Positions 15,806 to 26,789 of a DNA stretch of 64,000 nucleotides are shown piece after piece (the first letter of the stretch is position 1; the number at the start of each line of letters is the position of its first letter). A program made the position numbers and the translations under genes. Location of the stretch: contig JXTB01000232.1 of assembly GCA_002914805.1 (NCBI GenBank), forward strand, positions 312,150 through 376,149. The letters are read 5' to 3'. Under the pieces are notes generated by a model that saw only the letters and a list, made by a program, of their open reading frames with translations, had not been told where the DNA came from and ran no database searches. This DNA is from Parasponia andersonii. Taxonomy: Eukaryota; Streptophyta; Magnoliopsida; Rosales; Cannabaceae.

Positions 15806-17851
15806 TTATTTATCTGAAGCTGTTGGTATCATGTACCTACAAGTTACCCGATTGTGGCCCTTTCCACTGCTACGGCTACAATGGCATTGCATTATGATCT
15901 TCTCTCCTTTTGACTTTGTACGTTTTGTTTTCGGCAGGCTAGCCTTTAGTTTATAAGGAGGTGGTTCCACCATACGTCTGCTAATATCATCAGGTACATC
16001 CCATTCTTCTTCATTTCCCACTGGATATATAGTCTCTACATATGAGTACAGCCATGCGTTAACTGTATAATACCAGGAACACAAGGAGTATGGATTAATG
16101 CGTCGACTTAGAGTAGCCACCAATGCATGCGTACATGGCAGACCTATCAAATCAAACCTCCTATAATTACAAGTCTTTGTCTGTAAGTTAACTTGACCGT
16201 CTCACCGTCCATGACATAAAACTCATAATGGCTGAGAGGCTGAATAATCAAAGTCTTCGCAGCCTCAATACGGTCCTTCAATTTCTTCTCAATCTTTTTC
16301 GGTAATGGTTTATTAGATTTCATTGCCAATGTTCGCCTTTCAAAGAACCAAGTTTGTAGTGTATACCTCAGAAACTCCGCCAAAGTTGTGATTGGATACT
16401 TCTGTACATCTCTACTCGTATTATTAAAGCTCTCAGCGTTATTACTTGTCATGACGTTGTAACGAATGGTAGAGAAGTTTGCACGGCTCCATTTCTCAAT
16501 GCCTATTTCTTCTAAATAATTAGCAATGGCTTAATCCTTGACCTTGATCTTCTCAAAATGACGAACAAAGTCACTCATCCGATAGGATTTTGGCGCTAAG
16601 AAGTACTCATTGTGGCAATGATCAGTCTTGAATTTTGCTTAGATATTCATACCAATATGATGTATGCAAGCTCCGTGGTGTGCTTCAGGGAACATAGTCG
16701 ACAATACATTCGTAATACTTAGGTGTCGGTCTGATACGAAGATCAAGTTCTCAATGTCTCCAATTGCTTCCTTTAGTTTCACGATAAAATACATCCAGGA
16801 GTCGCTGTTCTCTGAGTCGACTGCTCCAAATGCAATAGGATACAACTGCCTATTTGCATCTTATGCAATCACAGCCAACATTGTCCCTTTACAGTTTGTT
16901 TTTAAATGCGTGACTGTTCCTGGATTAGTCTTCTCTAACATATATAGGTAAGATGGCAGCTTTTGATATGAACCATCCACTGTTCCCCTCACATATANCT
17001 TTAGAGAAATCGTCGATTATTGATCGAAGGGCATAATTAGGGTTGGCTGGATTTGTGTACTTTCTCTTAATGCAATGTCCAATAACCCATGGTACTACTT
17101 GTCTGTTGTCCTTATACCTTATTGCCAACGAATATGTGTGTTCAGTCACATATCTTTGTACCTCAAATATGTCAGATTGCTCTACCTTTCTAGGTCACAA
17201 CCGCCACGTACAATTGTTGTCTATACATGTTATAAACTAACAGTCTTTGCCTGACTTTTTTACCTTGAACTTAAAATTGCACTTCATTGCATGCAAGTGC
17301 AGCTTTAGCTTCAAGTCTTCCTTATTTTCAAATAGTTGACCGATCACGATTTTCACTAAATTAGAAGATCCAACTGACAAGTTGTTAGGTGTTTCCTACA
17401 GCAATTCTCCCTCTGAAAATAAGGGAGCACTCCACTTCGCTTCATTATTTACTATTCTTACTCTACGCATTCGACTACTTGAAGTCCATGTTATTATCCC
17501 TGGAGTCTTAGCTACTTCACCAAAGCATTCCTTTAACTCTTCTATTTTCTTTGCACCTGTTTCAGGCACAAATGAAGCATTTTGACTGCAATCCTCATCC
17601 ACAGGTATCAACTTCGGTAAAATAGATACACATAAAGGAGTACGGTTCTGAATAGAGTAAGACATCTCCTTAAGCCAAATTTCTAGGTCACTATCAGTAG
17701 TAATCTTCGTTAGAGAAATAAGGATTCCATCTCCACCATCACATTTATAAACAACATTAAGTTCTAAATCAAAACGATTTTTGTCAACTCCAATCACCTC
17801 ATACAGCTTATCTACAAGGGTCACAAAAGTTATACCCATCCATACACCCAT
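15806..17851 (-). pseudogene. MULE transposase, internally deleted and frameshifted
   Basis: Fragments run 17851 to 15806. The N-terminal region starts MGVWMGITFVTLVDKLYEV. The MuDR-type zinc-binding region follows (CIDNNCTW, VTEHTY). The MULE catalytic domain includes YPIAFGAVDSENSDSW, LIFVSDRH and NNAESFN. A SWIM-like region reads TCNYRR...LPCTHA, and a C-terminal zinc knuckle remnant precedes the stop. In MULEs the first catalytic Asp lies in a VDGT block before YPIAFG. Here the frame jumps from NPGTVTHLKTNCK straight to GTMLAVIA, so that block is deleted. There is an in-frame TAA at 16861-16863. A frameshift near 16195 precedes the SWIM region, whose second Cys is Tyr. One N lies at 16998. 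The protein cannot be functional. Confidence 0.85.
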
Positions 17852-17999
17852 GGCCTTACTTTCTTTAGTAATATAAGACTATAATATTTTCTCTGACGAA
17901 AACATTCATTCACCGTTATACAAAACTATGATATTGAAATGTGACTCTGCAGATGAAACAAAAAAAAAAATTAGATTCAACAGAAAAAATCATAAAATG

Positions 18000-18530
18000 T
18001 AAAAAGAAGAATCTATATTTTGTAGCTATCGAAAATTGGTCGAAATTGGTCGAAAAAAATAATCGAAATAGTCATCGAAAATAGATCAAAAATTCGACTA
18101 CTATTGAATTATAGTCGAAATATAGTCGACGAAATTCTTACATCTCAGACTTCATCGAAATTTGATCGAAATTATAATCGAAATACATCGAAATTGATTG
18201 AAAAAATAATCGAAATAGTCATCGAAAAAAATAATCGAAAATAGTCATCGAAAATAGGTCGAAAATTCGACTACCACCGAATTATAGTCGAAATATAGTC
18301 GACGAAATTCTTACATCTCAGACTTCATCGAAATTTGGTCGAAATCATAATCGAAATACATCGAAATTGATTGAAAAAAATAATTGAAATAGTCATCGAA
18401 AAAAATAATCGAAAATAGTCATCGAAAATTCGAGTACCATTGAATTATAATCGAAATATAGTCGACGAAATTCTTACATCTCAGACTTCATCGAAATATG
18501 GTCGAAATTACATCGAAAATTCGATGCTTA
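18000..18530 (+). repeat. Tandem 163-173-bp repeat built from TCGAAA words
   Basis: Three units are marked by the shared block GACGAAATTCTTACATCTCA starting at 18128, 18301 and 18464 (periods 173 and 163). Within each unit, TCGAAA or its variants recur every 8-15 bases. The array lies just beyond the MULE transposase start, so it is probably a subterminal repeat of that element. Confidence 0.85.
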
Positions 18531-19447
18531 TCGTGAGGCAGTTTTATTTTTTGAGAAATCCAGACTTTTGCAGATAATCCCAGACCCAGAAAACGACTTT
18601 TAATTTATAAATTATGCTCGTAACATATCGAAACTCAGTTAAAAACCATTTCAAACAGTACCCATAATATTTGAACATATAAATTATATACCCATTTCGC
18701 GGATTTCCACTCTCTGTCTTACCGTCAAGTCTTTTTTCTGTTTTTTCAACTTTTATCATTTTCTTCTTTTCTGCTCTTAGAATTTCAGCTCCTTAGACAG
18801 TATGATAACTTCAAGCATGAGATTACAGGAAAGATTGTGAGGATATAGAGGGAGAAATAAGGAGCTACAGCTAGGTTAAAGAGAAAAAGAGCGACATATA
18901 CATTGTAAACCAATTATTAAGGGCAGAAGTGACATTTTAAGCATGTATAAGCATATTTTTCAGAGTTTTATTGAGGGAAACATATGTGCCAAAATATGCC
19001 TCTTATGATGCATATTTAACCTAATTTCTCAAAAAAAAAAAACCATTAGTCAATCTTTTACATGGAATCATTAATTTAAGGAGCTAACTTTAATGGATTT
19101 TGGTCTGTTTCTTTGAAGAAGCAGTAGATCAAATGGCATTGCTGATCACAACCCTGTGAAAAAACCATAGAATGAAATGCTAAGTCGGAGAAAAGCCATA
19201 ATTTTTGAGTTCCAGAAAACTCAAAGTGAAATTAAGCAAGAGATCTGAATTAGCGGAAATAAGAAGCTTAATTAATAAACAAATAAAGAAATTTCATGAA
19301 AAAAAAAAAGAGTAAAGAGTACGGGGCTAGAGAGAACGCTTTAGAACCCAAAATTCATACCAAAAAATTTAGCAAAGACAAACAGAGAAGATGAATTAAA
19401 CTCAAAAACAAAAAACCCCAAAAATGAAACTACATAAACTGTGGTGG
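18531..19447. other. Right flank of the MULE and intergenic DNA
   Basis: No gene recognised. The MULE probably ends in this stretch, but no terminal inverted repeat or 9-bp target duplication could be identified by eye. Confidence 0.4.
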
Positions 19448-19585
19448 CATAATACAAAGAGAATTAAAAATCAGGAAAAACCCATAAAAGTTTGGAAGCT
19501 ATAAGGAACTGACCTGCATAATACAAAGAGAATTAAAAATCAGGAAAAACCCATAAAAGTTTGGAAGCTATAAGAAACTGACCTG
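19448..19585 (+). repeat. 69-bp tandem duplication
   Basis: Units 19448-19516 and 19517-19585 begin CATAATACAAAGAGAATT and differ at about one position (AAGGAACTG against AAGAAACTG). Confidence 0.9.
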
Positions 19586-19649
19586 GCACCTGCTTATGTT
19601 CATGTGGCAGACGAGTTTTTCATACTCATTCAAAAAAGCTAGCCATCCC

Positions 19650-19985
19650 ATATTTCTATCTGCTTCTTATTTTTTTTTAGAGTCTTTTAGAGTAAACTAG
19701 TGTGCAAAAAAGAAAAACCAAATCTCAGCAAAGAAAAAAGTTGCAAATTGCAGAGAGAGAGAGAAAGAGCCTATATTTCTATCTGCTTCTTATTTTTTTT
19801 AAGAGTCTTTTAGAGCAAACTAGTGTGCTAAAAAGAAAAATCAAATCTCAGCAAAGAAAAAAGTTGCAAGTTGGAGAGAGAGAGAGTTTTTTTAAGTCTT
19901 TTAGAGCAAACTAGTGTGCTAAAAAGAAAAACCAAATCTCAGCAAAGAAAAAAGTTGCAAGTTGGAGAGAGAGAGAGAGAGAGAA
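19650..19985 (+). repeat. Three tandem units of about 90-120 bp
   Basis: Units around 19650-19768, 19769-19883 and 19884-19985 share GAGTCTTTTAGAG, AAACTAGTGTGC and CAAATCTCAGCAAAGAAAA, and each ends in a (GA)n run. The third unit lacks the CTATCTGCTTC part. The (GA)n ends may have driven slippage or unequal exchange. Confidence 0.88.
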
Positions 19986-20618
19986 ATTTCACCTATAATT
20001 TATTACCTCAAAATTAACAAATAAAATATCAATATTACTTTTTCTCTCTCAATTTGTAACAAACAAAATTTTTTAAAATAATCAAAATACCATTGTCTAA
20101 ATACAATTAAATAGCTACAAAACTAAAAAAAAATTTTAATATTGTCAACTTTATATTATTTAGAAATATTGCTAAATTTATATGGCCTAGATTCTAACAA
20201 AACCAATCACATTGTAGTTAATTTGAACGTTGGTTGATTGATTTATTTTTGTTATTATTTTCATCAAATACCATACGATGAATTACTTAAATCTTTTTTT
20301 TTTTTTTAAATTATTGGAGCATTAGAATGTAAATCCTTTCTCTAATTTTGGGATTCCATATTATGTCCAACTAATAAATTGATGTTACATCATTTAAAAA
20401 AATAAAATTATACTTATGGTAAATGTCATCGGACAAAATAACTAATTGTTCTAGGCTCTATTTGTTTTATATATTCCATTTCATTCAAATAGATGGTATT
20501 TATTAGGTTTTCAAATTAATTTCTTTTTAAATTAATTTTTAATATTCTAAAATTTTATTTATTTTTTTACATTTTTAAAAGAGAAAATTATGATGAAAAT
20601 TCATTTCCTTAGCCAAAA
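19986..20618. other. AT-rich spacer
   Basis: No gene or element recognised. Confidence 0.5.
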
Positions 20619-21415
20619 TTTACACTTATGTATTTAATCTTTTTTTTTCTGATGGCAATAATATTTTCTATCTAAATTTTGTTATAGCAGTCAAAATTTT
20701 TGGTTAAATGTCATTTCAAGGAACACATGTCACCCCTTAAAGTTAATTGTAATTTTAAAAACATAAAAAAATGTAAAAATTTAACATTTTCTATCTCTTG
20801 AGACTGCAGATCAAGTAATTTTCCTTTTTCTATCTCTTGAATATTTTTTTTGGTATCTCTGATGCTTAATTTTTAGAGATCTGTTTTTTTTTTTTTTCCC
20901 TGGCTCTTTTTGTCTTCTTGTTTTTGTATTTAGCAGTCCATTACCTGAGCTTTGTGAAGTAAAAGATAGGGCAGATCTGTTGGACACGATTCTCATGAAG
21001 GTAGATCCTTTCTCATTTCTTTATTATTATATTTTGTTTATCGATTTTGTTATTATTATTTTAAATCTTAAGTAATCTAGCAATAATTGGATGAATAACT
21101 TTGTTTTTGAGTTTAAATCCTTGAGGTAGGTTCCATTAATTAGTTCATGTGATATTATTTTTTCAACGGCAACTCTGTAACTTTAGAATTAAAAGAAGGG
21201 TCATTTTTAAACTTATTTTTTTTAAAAAAAATTATTTTTCATTTCTCAAATTTTTATTTTTCTTTTTTATATTTTTAAAATTACAATTAATCTCAGGGAG
21301 GGACATATTTCCCTTAGGTGCATGTAACAGAGAAATTTGATAATTGTAACAAAATTTAGATGGAATATATTATTGCCATCAAAATAAAAAATTTAATATA
21401 TTAGTGTAAATTTCA
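20619..21415. repeat. Inverted repeat, arms of about 142 bp
   Basis: 20619-20760 and 21273-21415 are imperfect reverse complements. Shared landmarks are TTTTAAAATTACAATTAA, AACAAAATTTAGAT, ATATTATTGCCATCA and AGTGTAAATTT. The loop is about 510 bp. A third, more diverged copy lies in direct orientation at about 21454-21585. Transcription through the arms could form a long hairpin; the superfamily is unknown. Confidence 0.7.
20934..21000 (+). other. Exon-like fragment inside the inverted repeat
   Basis: A 67-bp block with higher GC than its surroundings follows a T-rich tract ending in TAG and is followed by GTAGAT, so it has plausible acceptor and donor sites. One frame is open and reads SPLPELCEVKDRADLLDTIL plus Met-Lys. 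No family was recognised and no neighbouring exons were found. It may be a captured gene fragment or chance. Confidence 0.3.
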
Positions 21416-21731
21416 ACTAAGAAAACAAACTTTTGCTGCAATTGTCTTTTATTAAAATTGCAATTAACCCTAGGACAATGTCCCTTGAGGTGGCATTTAA
21501 TGAAAAACTTTGATAGAAATTTAGACACAAACTACTGTCGTCGTCAAAAAAAAAATTGAGTATATAAGTGTAAATTTTGACTAATAAATTACATTATCAC
21601 CGTAATTTCCTCTTAATTATCCCGCAATTCTATCAAAAAAATAAAAATTTAATATCCTAATATACTTAAAATTGGTCAATCAAAAAAACATGCTCTAGAT
21701 ATATGCCGTAAAAGAGCGAATCATGATATAT

Positions 21732-21980
21732 ATACATATATATATATATGGTTGCTAATCTAATAGGTATTTTTTTTCTTTACCTATGGGTAGGTAATTT
21801 TTTTTAGCCGTTAGATCATCATCTAATGGTGATCCAATGGCTATAATGAAATGTATGAAAAGACGTGCATCATTAATGCTATTTCTCTCTCTTATTTTTT
21901 ACAATAAAAAATATGTATGCTAAATTTTCATGGGCCAAATTGATAACTATACATAGATTAAAAAAAAAATACCTACGTGC

Positions 21981-21990
<10 letters not shown>
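21732..21990 (-). mobile_element. (TA)n-flanked MITE, copy B (inverted)
   Basis: Same family as 2591-2855 but in reverse orientation. It reads GGTTGCTAATCTAATAGGTA, then TTAGCCGTTAGATC and GACGTGCATCATTAATG, with ATACCTACGTGCCC near the right end. It is flanked by TA runs on both sides. Confidence 0.85.
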
Positions 21991-21999
<9 letters not shown>

Positions 22000-22021
<22 letters not shown>

Positions 22022-22275
22022 GCACCAATCTAGTAGGTATTTTTTTTTTTTAACCTATGCATAAGTATCAATTTGGCCAATGAAAATTTAGCATGCACAT
22101 TTTTTTATTGTAAAAAGTAAGAGAGAGAAAGAACATTAATGATGCACGTCTTTTCATGCATTTCATTATAACTATTGGATTATCATTAGATGGTGATCCA
22201 ACGGCTAAAAAAAAAATACCTACCCATAGGTAAAAAAAAAAATACCTACTGGATTGGTGCCCATATATATATATA
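22000..22275 (+). mobile_element. (TA)n-flanked MITE, copy C
   Basis: Full-length member. The left end is GGGCACCAATCTAGTAGGTA and the right end is TACCTACTGGATTGGTGCCC, a nearly perfect terminal inverted repeat of 20 bp, in TATATATA on both sides. The inner motifs TTTAGCATGCACAT, ATGCACGTCTTTTCATGC and GATCCAACGGCTAAAA match copies A and D. Confidence 0.9.
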
Positions 22276-22509
22276 TATACCAATCCAGTAGGTATTTTTT
22301 TTTTTACCTATGTATAGGTATCAATTTGGCCAATAAAAATTTAGCATGCATATTTTTTTATTGTAAAAAATAAGAGAGAAAAAGAACATTAATGATGCAC
22401 GTCTTTTCATACATTTCATTATAACTATTGGATCACCATTATATGATGATCCAACGGCTAAAAAAAAAAATTTACCCATAGATAAAGAAAACAATACCTA
22501 TTCTATTGG

Positions 22510-22551
<42 letters not shown>
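22266..22551 (+). mobile_element. (TA)n-flanked MITE, copy D
   Basis: Begins in the TA tract that ends copy C (ACCAATCCAGTAGGTA) and ends CTATTGGCAAC before a (TA)n run to 22551. The right inverted repeat is more mutated than in copy C. Together with B and C it forms a head-to-tail block of three elements. Confidence 0.88.
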
Positions 22552-22553
<2 letters not shown>

Positions 22554-23641
22554 CCCTTTCAATCTTTATTGAGATTTGTTCTTTGGAAGTATTTCCTTTT
22601 AGTGAAAATGGCAAGAACAATATTTTGAAAATTGCTGAACCTTTTTTAGCACTTAATAGAAAGCATTTTCAAGGATCTATCTAGCAATTGTAATCCCTTC
22701 TCCCCTAAGTTCTTTTAAAAAAATTCATAAAAAGGTAATTTTGAAATTAGAGTTTAAAAGAATTTGTTATCTGAAACTTGAGTTGAACAACACACATTCC
22801 AAGAAACTTTGTGACTGAGTTTTGGTTGAACTTGAGATCAGATAATAGTAAGTAAAAACAACCATTTCATACGCAATCAGGAAATCTGGGCTTTTAGACT
22901 AGGAGTTAATCCTTTTCCTTAATATTTGATGTGTTTCTATATGCATTTCTTTGAAAGCTTTTTTTTTTTTCAATCAATAAAAAGTTTTCTCTGGCAAGAT
23001 GATGGAGATGAATTGAAAAGGAAAAAACAAAAATGAGTAACAGAGTAAACGAGAAAACAGAGTTAAGAAGAAAAAGAATTAATTTGTTATTATTTTATTA
23101 AAGAAAGAATTGAGTAGAATTGTTGGCCACCTGGCAGCTGTCACAAACACCGCCATGGCACGTGATAAAGTTTCATTGGGCCGAATAGCTTTACTTTATG
23201 GATTAGTATACATGCCTTATTTTCAATGTTATAGGCGCTAGGCGCCTCACATGATTTATTAGTCCCTTATTAGATTGTGCAAAAAAATGAATTATGGATT
23301 TAAAAATGAACACATGCAAATATATCTAAGTCTATATGAATATTTAGAGATATGCTAAAATTAGAGACCTATTGACTAAATTCTATATATGTATGAATAT
23401 TTATATATATGTGAAAATATATATAAAATAAGAATAAAAGAAGTGGGAACTTAGCTACGGATTAGTGACAATCACCAAGAGACAATGATATTGATGTAAC
23501 CTTGGACTTGAGATGAATACGATTTGGAGTCCAAGAGATGATATAGTGATGCGACAAAGATATTGATGATAATGGTAGTGGTGGTGACTATGGGTTAACG
23601 AGAAAACAATAGATGATGAAGGAGATGCTATGTATAAATGG
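22552..23641. other. Intergenic DNA
   Basis: No gene or recognisable element. GGT/GAT-rich sequence precedes the solo LTR insertion point. Confidence 0.5.
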
Positions 23642-24229
23642 TGTTGTGCGGTCTAAAATCTATATGTTGTCAATGCTAAAAAGGGAAAGTTAGTAACCAA
23701 ATTGAACGCGTCAGGTCGTATGAGAATTTTTCTGATCAAAGTGTGATCTACTCTGAATGAGTTAAGTGCAACTAGTATGAAAAGGAAACTAGATCAAGCT
23801 TCATCAAGCAGATAATCTATAAAGAAAATAAAACAAGTTTCTGAATGAAGATCGACTAATCATTCCATTTAAGTTATTACTCAATTATATTGTTACTCGT
23901 ATTGTATTTTCTAATTACACGCTTACCCATTTCATAATTGGGAAACAATGAGCCATCTTCACCTATAAGAAGGGAGCTCAGTGTTGTTATAAAAAACTTC
24001 TGGGCTACACTCTATATTTTCTCTCTCTCGATTCTCACCTTGAAATTAATAAAACTCTTGTAATTCTCTAGAAAATAGTGAAAAACAGTGGATGTAGGCT
24101 CATCTTTTTTGGGGCCGAATCACTATAAATTTCTTGTCTTCTTATTTGCTTTGATTTATCAATCTTTTTCACACACAAACCACATCTTGCAATTTCCTAA
24201 ATTACTTGTTGATAAAACCTCCGTCAACA
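23642..24229 (+). repeat. Solo gypsy LTR, same family as 1548-2262
   Basis: 588 bp, bounded by TGTTGTGCGGTCTAAAA and CCTCCGTCAACA. These match the reverse complement of the 1548-2262 LTR ends. It shares the GTGGATGTAGGCTCATC block near the U5 side and the terminal TTGATAAAACCTCC. Flanks are AATGG before and GATGG after: four of five bases agree, as expected for a mutated 5-bp target duplication. No primer site or internal domain follows, so it is a solo LTR left by recombination. Confidence 0.88.
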
Positions 24230-25877
24230 GATGGTATGACTAAGGGAGATTAATAGATGGTGGTGGTGGTACGTGATGATAATTGAGCACAAAAATAAGA
24301 AAAATGAAAACAAAAGAGAGAGAGAGAATGAATAAGAGGACAGTTGAAAATAGAAAGAGAAAAGATTGTATTTAGCTTGATGATTACATCTAAAAATATA
24401 ACAAATGAGGTGTTTGGACCTCTATTTATAAGCCAAAAATGTGTCTTGCCTTGGGCTACAGGGGAGGGGAGGGGGACTTAACTACATCACTAAGTTATGA
24501 GGTGTAGGCTCTTCATTGGTTGAGCTATCTTAGCTCCCAAGGCGTTGAGCTTGCTTAGCTTATAAGTACTTATCGTGTTGGAAGCTTTTAGAACTTTCTA
24601 GAAGAATGGAGTGGCTTGTACTTAAAGTTTGTGACTTGCACATGAAGAAGATAACTTCCAAAGAGCATGTAGTCCAAGCCCAAACGACGTGTAGCTAGGC
24701 TCAGTGACATATAATTCCAACTTGGTTGAGGGAGCTTTAAACGATATGTAGTCCATATCGTGCTACTTGTCATTTTCTTACGTCAATGTTGTTTCCTCCA
24801 TGTGACATGTAGTTTGGACAAGCTAACTTAGGTCTTGTTAAACTTGTGTTGAATCAACGCTATTAGGGGTAATTTCTCCAAACCAATCAGAAAATGACAC
24901 GTAGTAGGCCAAAAACAATACGCCGTAATGATAAGTTTGAAATGATGCCAAACTCTTTATAGGCCGCCTAACCCCACAAAAATAGAAGACTATGAACTAC
25001 TTAGCCCTACAACCAACAAGGAAGAGTCGAGCAAGGCTCGAAGGGCAAAACGCCTAGTTGTAGTACCTAGGGAGCCAAATTCACAAATGAGAAGTCCAGC
25101 CCCTAGTTGACATTCATACTACATGCTGACCATGTGAGCACCCATAATAAAAGATCAACAAGGGATTATGAGAAAAAGTGGCTGACCACCAAGTAGCAAT
25201 ATAGCCCCGACTAAGAAATAAGATAATGACGACATAAGTTATAAAGAGGCCAACACCTGACCCAATTATACACTTTTGTCCATACAAGCGGGTAGGTGGG
25301 ATTCCCTTCTATCTTTTCAGGGACAGGTAGATATCAACCTTAGCATTTTGGGGACCATAAAGTTACTATAAATAGTCCTATAATTATCTAAAAAAGGTAA
25401 GCTACCACAAATCCCCAAAATCCTATTTGTCTATTTGCCTTTTTAATTCCTATGATTTTTTTAGTATTCATTTATTATTTATTTAAGTACTTTACTATTA
25501 TTTATTTGAGCACTTTACTAAATACATCATTGATTACCTTTTTGTGGAGGAGATTTAGTAGGTATCATATTGATACCATCCCTCATCAGTTGGTGAAAAG
25601 TTCATTTATAATCTTTTTCCAAAGTTGTACCGACCACACCTATATCAAATTTGGGTTTTGATTTTCTTTGAGAAAGAACTGCTCAAGGGCGCATGGTACA
25701 CATTGATTTATAGACCAAAATTTATACCAACAAATACTACTTTATTTTAGGATTAATTCTAAAAATTAGGAAAACCTGAAAACACTACCTTTTAATTTCA
25801 ACTCTCCATTAATAAGAAAGCGGTAGGAATATATAGCAAAGTATTTTTTGGCTGGACATATATTACAATGTTGTATT
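24230..25877. other. Intergenic DNA, possibly old retroelement remnants
   Basis: No coding region recognised. The sequence is less AT-rich than elsewhere at 24600-25350, with words such as ACGTGTAG and CATGTAGT recurring. It could be remnant LTR sequence, but no paired LTR or terminus was found. Confidence 0.4.
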
Positions 25878-26298
25878 TGTTGAAAATAAATTTGTTTAGC
25901 CTATAAGAAGTGTTCTAGGCCCATTAATATAAGGCCCAATAAGTTGGAGTTAGCCCAAGTACAAAACTCATAAAATATGAAATCCAAGTCCAAATTGAAG
26001 AAGCATTTCACCAAGAATCTTCTAATATTAGCTAATTATTAGTTTTTTGCATGTAAATCATTTGATTACTTAGATTCTTATTAGAAGTGTGTAGAAGAAA
26101 ATATGTGTGGTTAAGGATTTTTGTAATTATTTATTTATGTGGTTCTCCTTATTTCTCATGTAATATAAATACCCTTCCTCATTTGGGTTCTAAGTATCAA
26201 GTAAGAAACAAAGCTTCTAAGAATGAAGAGAAGAGAAAAAAAAAGCATATTTTCTAGTGAGTGAATGAGCTTGAAGAGTAAAATTGAGAATTCTAACA
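25878..26298 (+). repeat. 5' LTR of the Copia element
   Basis: 421 bp, TGTTGAAAATAAA to TTCTAACA. TATAAATA lies near 26165. Compared with the 3' LTR it lacks a block of about 40-45 bp close to its 3' end (3' LTR positions about 31211-31255). Confidence 0.93.
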
Positions 26299-26301
26299 AA
26301 A

Positions 26302-26316
26302 TGGTATCAGATCGAG
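26302..26316 (+). other. Primer binding site of the Copia element
   Basis: TGGTATCAGATCGAG starts 3 bases after the LTR. It is complementary to the 3' end of initiator tRNA-Met (canonical TGGTATCAGAGC), the usual primer of plant Copia elements. Confidence 0.92.
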
Positions 26317-26789
26317 GTTGTGAGTTCTCTTATAATTTTAAGTATGCTATGTGGTTGTAACTTTAACTAATCTTCCACATCAGAAAAAAAAAAAATTCTT
26401 GAGATTGAGAGTATTAGTCATTTGTTCCAAACATACTATACATATCAAATCAAAGATCTCGATGAGACAAACACGTTGTTATAAAATTCAGCTCAATCAG
26501 AGTCCAAACAAGTCTGAATGAGTCGTCGGAAATTTATTACCATAAATTGAGTCAACTCACCAAGTTAAGTCGTCAAAGCTATTTAACCGTACTATTGACT
26601 GAGCTGTTAGAGCCATTGACTGCGTCGTTGAATAGAATGTTGACTACATTGACCATTGACTGAGTGGTTAACTTTGACTAAGTTGATATACTAGTCAATC
26701 CTAAGGTTTTTCGATATTCTTGATCCATTTGTGTAGTTAAAATTTCTAAAAGCTTATTCTGTTAAGAGCTATGGCTATCGACAGTTTAG

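Larger units (their letters stand above)
14080..18850. mobile_element. Decayed Mutator-like element carrying a Ulp1-like gene
   Basis: A Ulp1/C48 cysteine protease-like gene (plus, to 15329) converges on a MULE transposase (minus, 17851-15806) with about 480 bp between their stops. That pairing is established for ULP-bearing plant MULEs such as the Kaonashi elements of Arabidopsis and CUMULE of melon. Tandem TCGAAA-rich repeats at 18000-18530 lie beyond the transposase start. The termini and target duplication were not found, so both ends are approximate. Stops, a frameshift and an internal deletion show the element is dead. Confidence 0.75.

Noticed and set aside
15806..18530. Possible CRISPR-like or phage-like repeat system in the TCGAAA array
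   Set aside because: Units are contiguous without unique spacers, and the context is a plant transposon.
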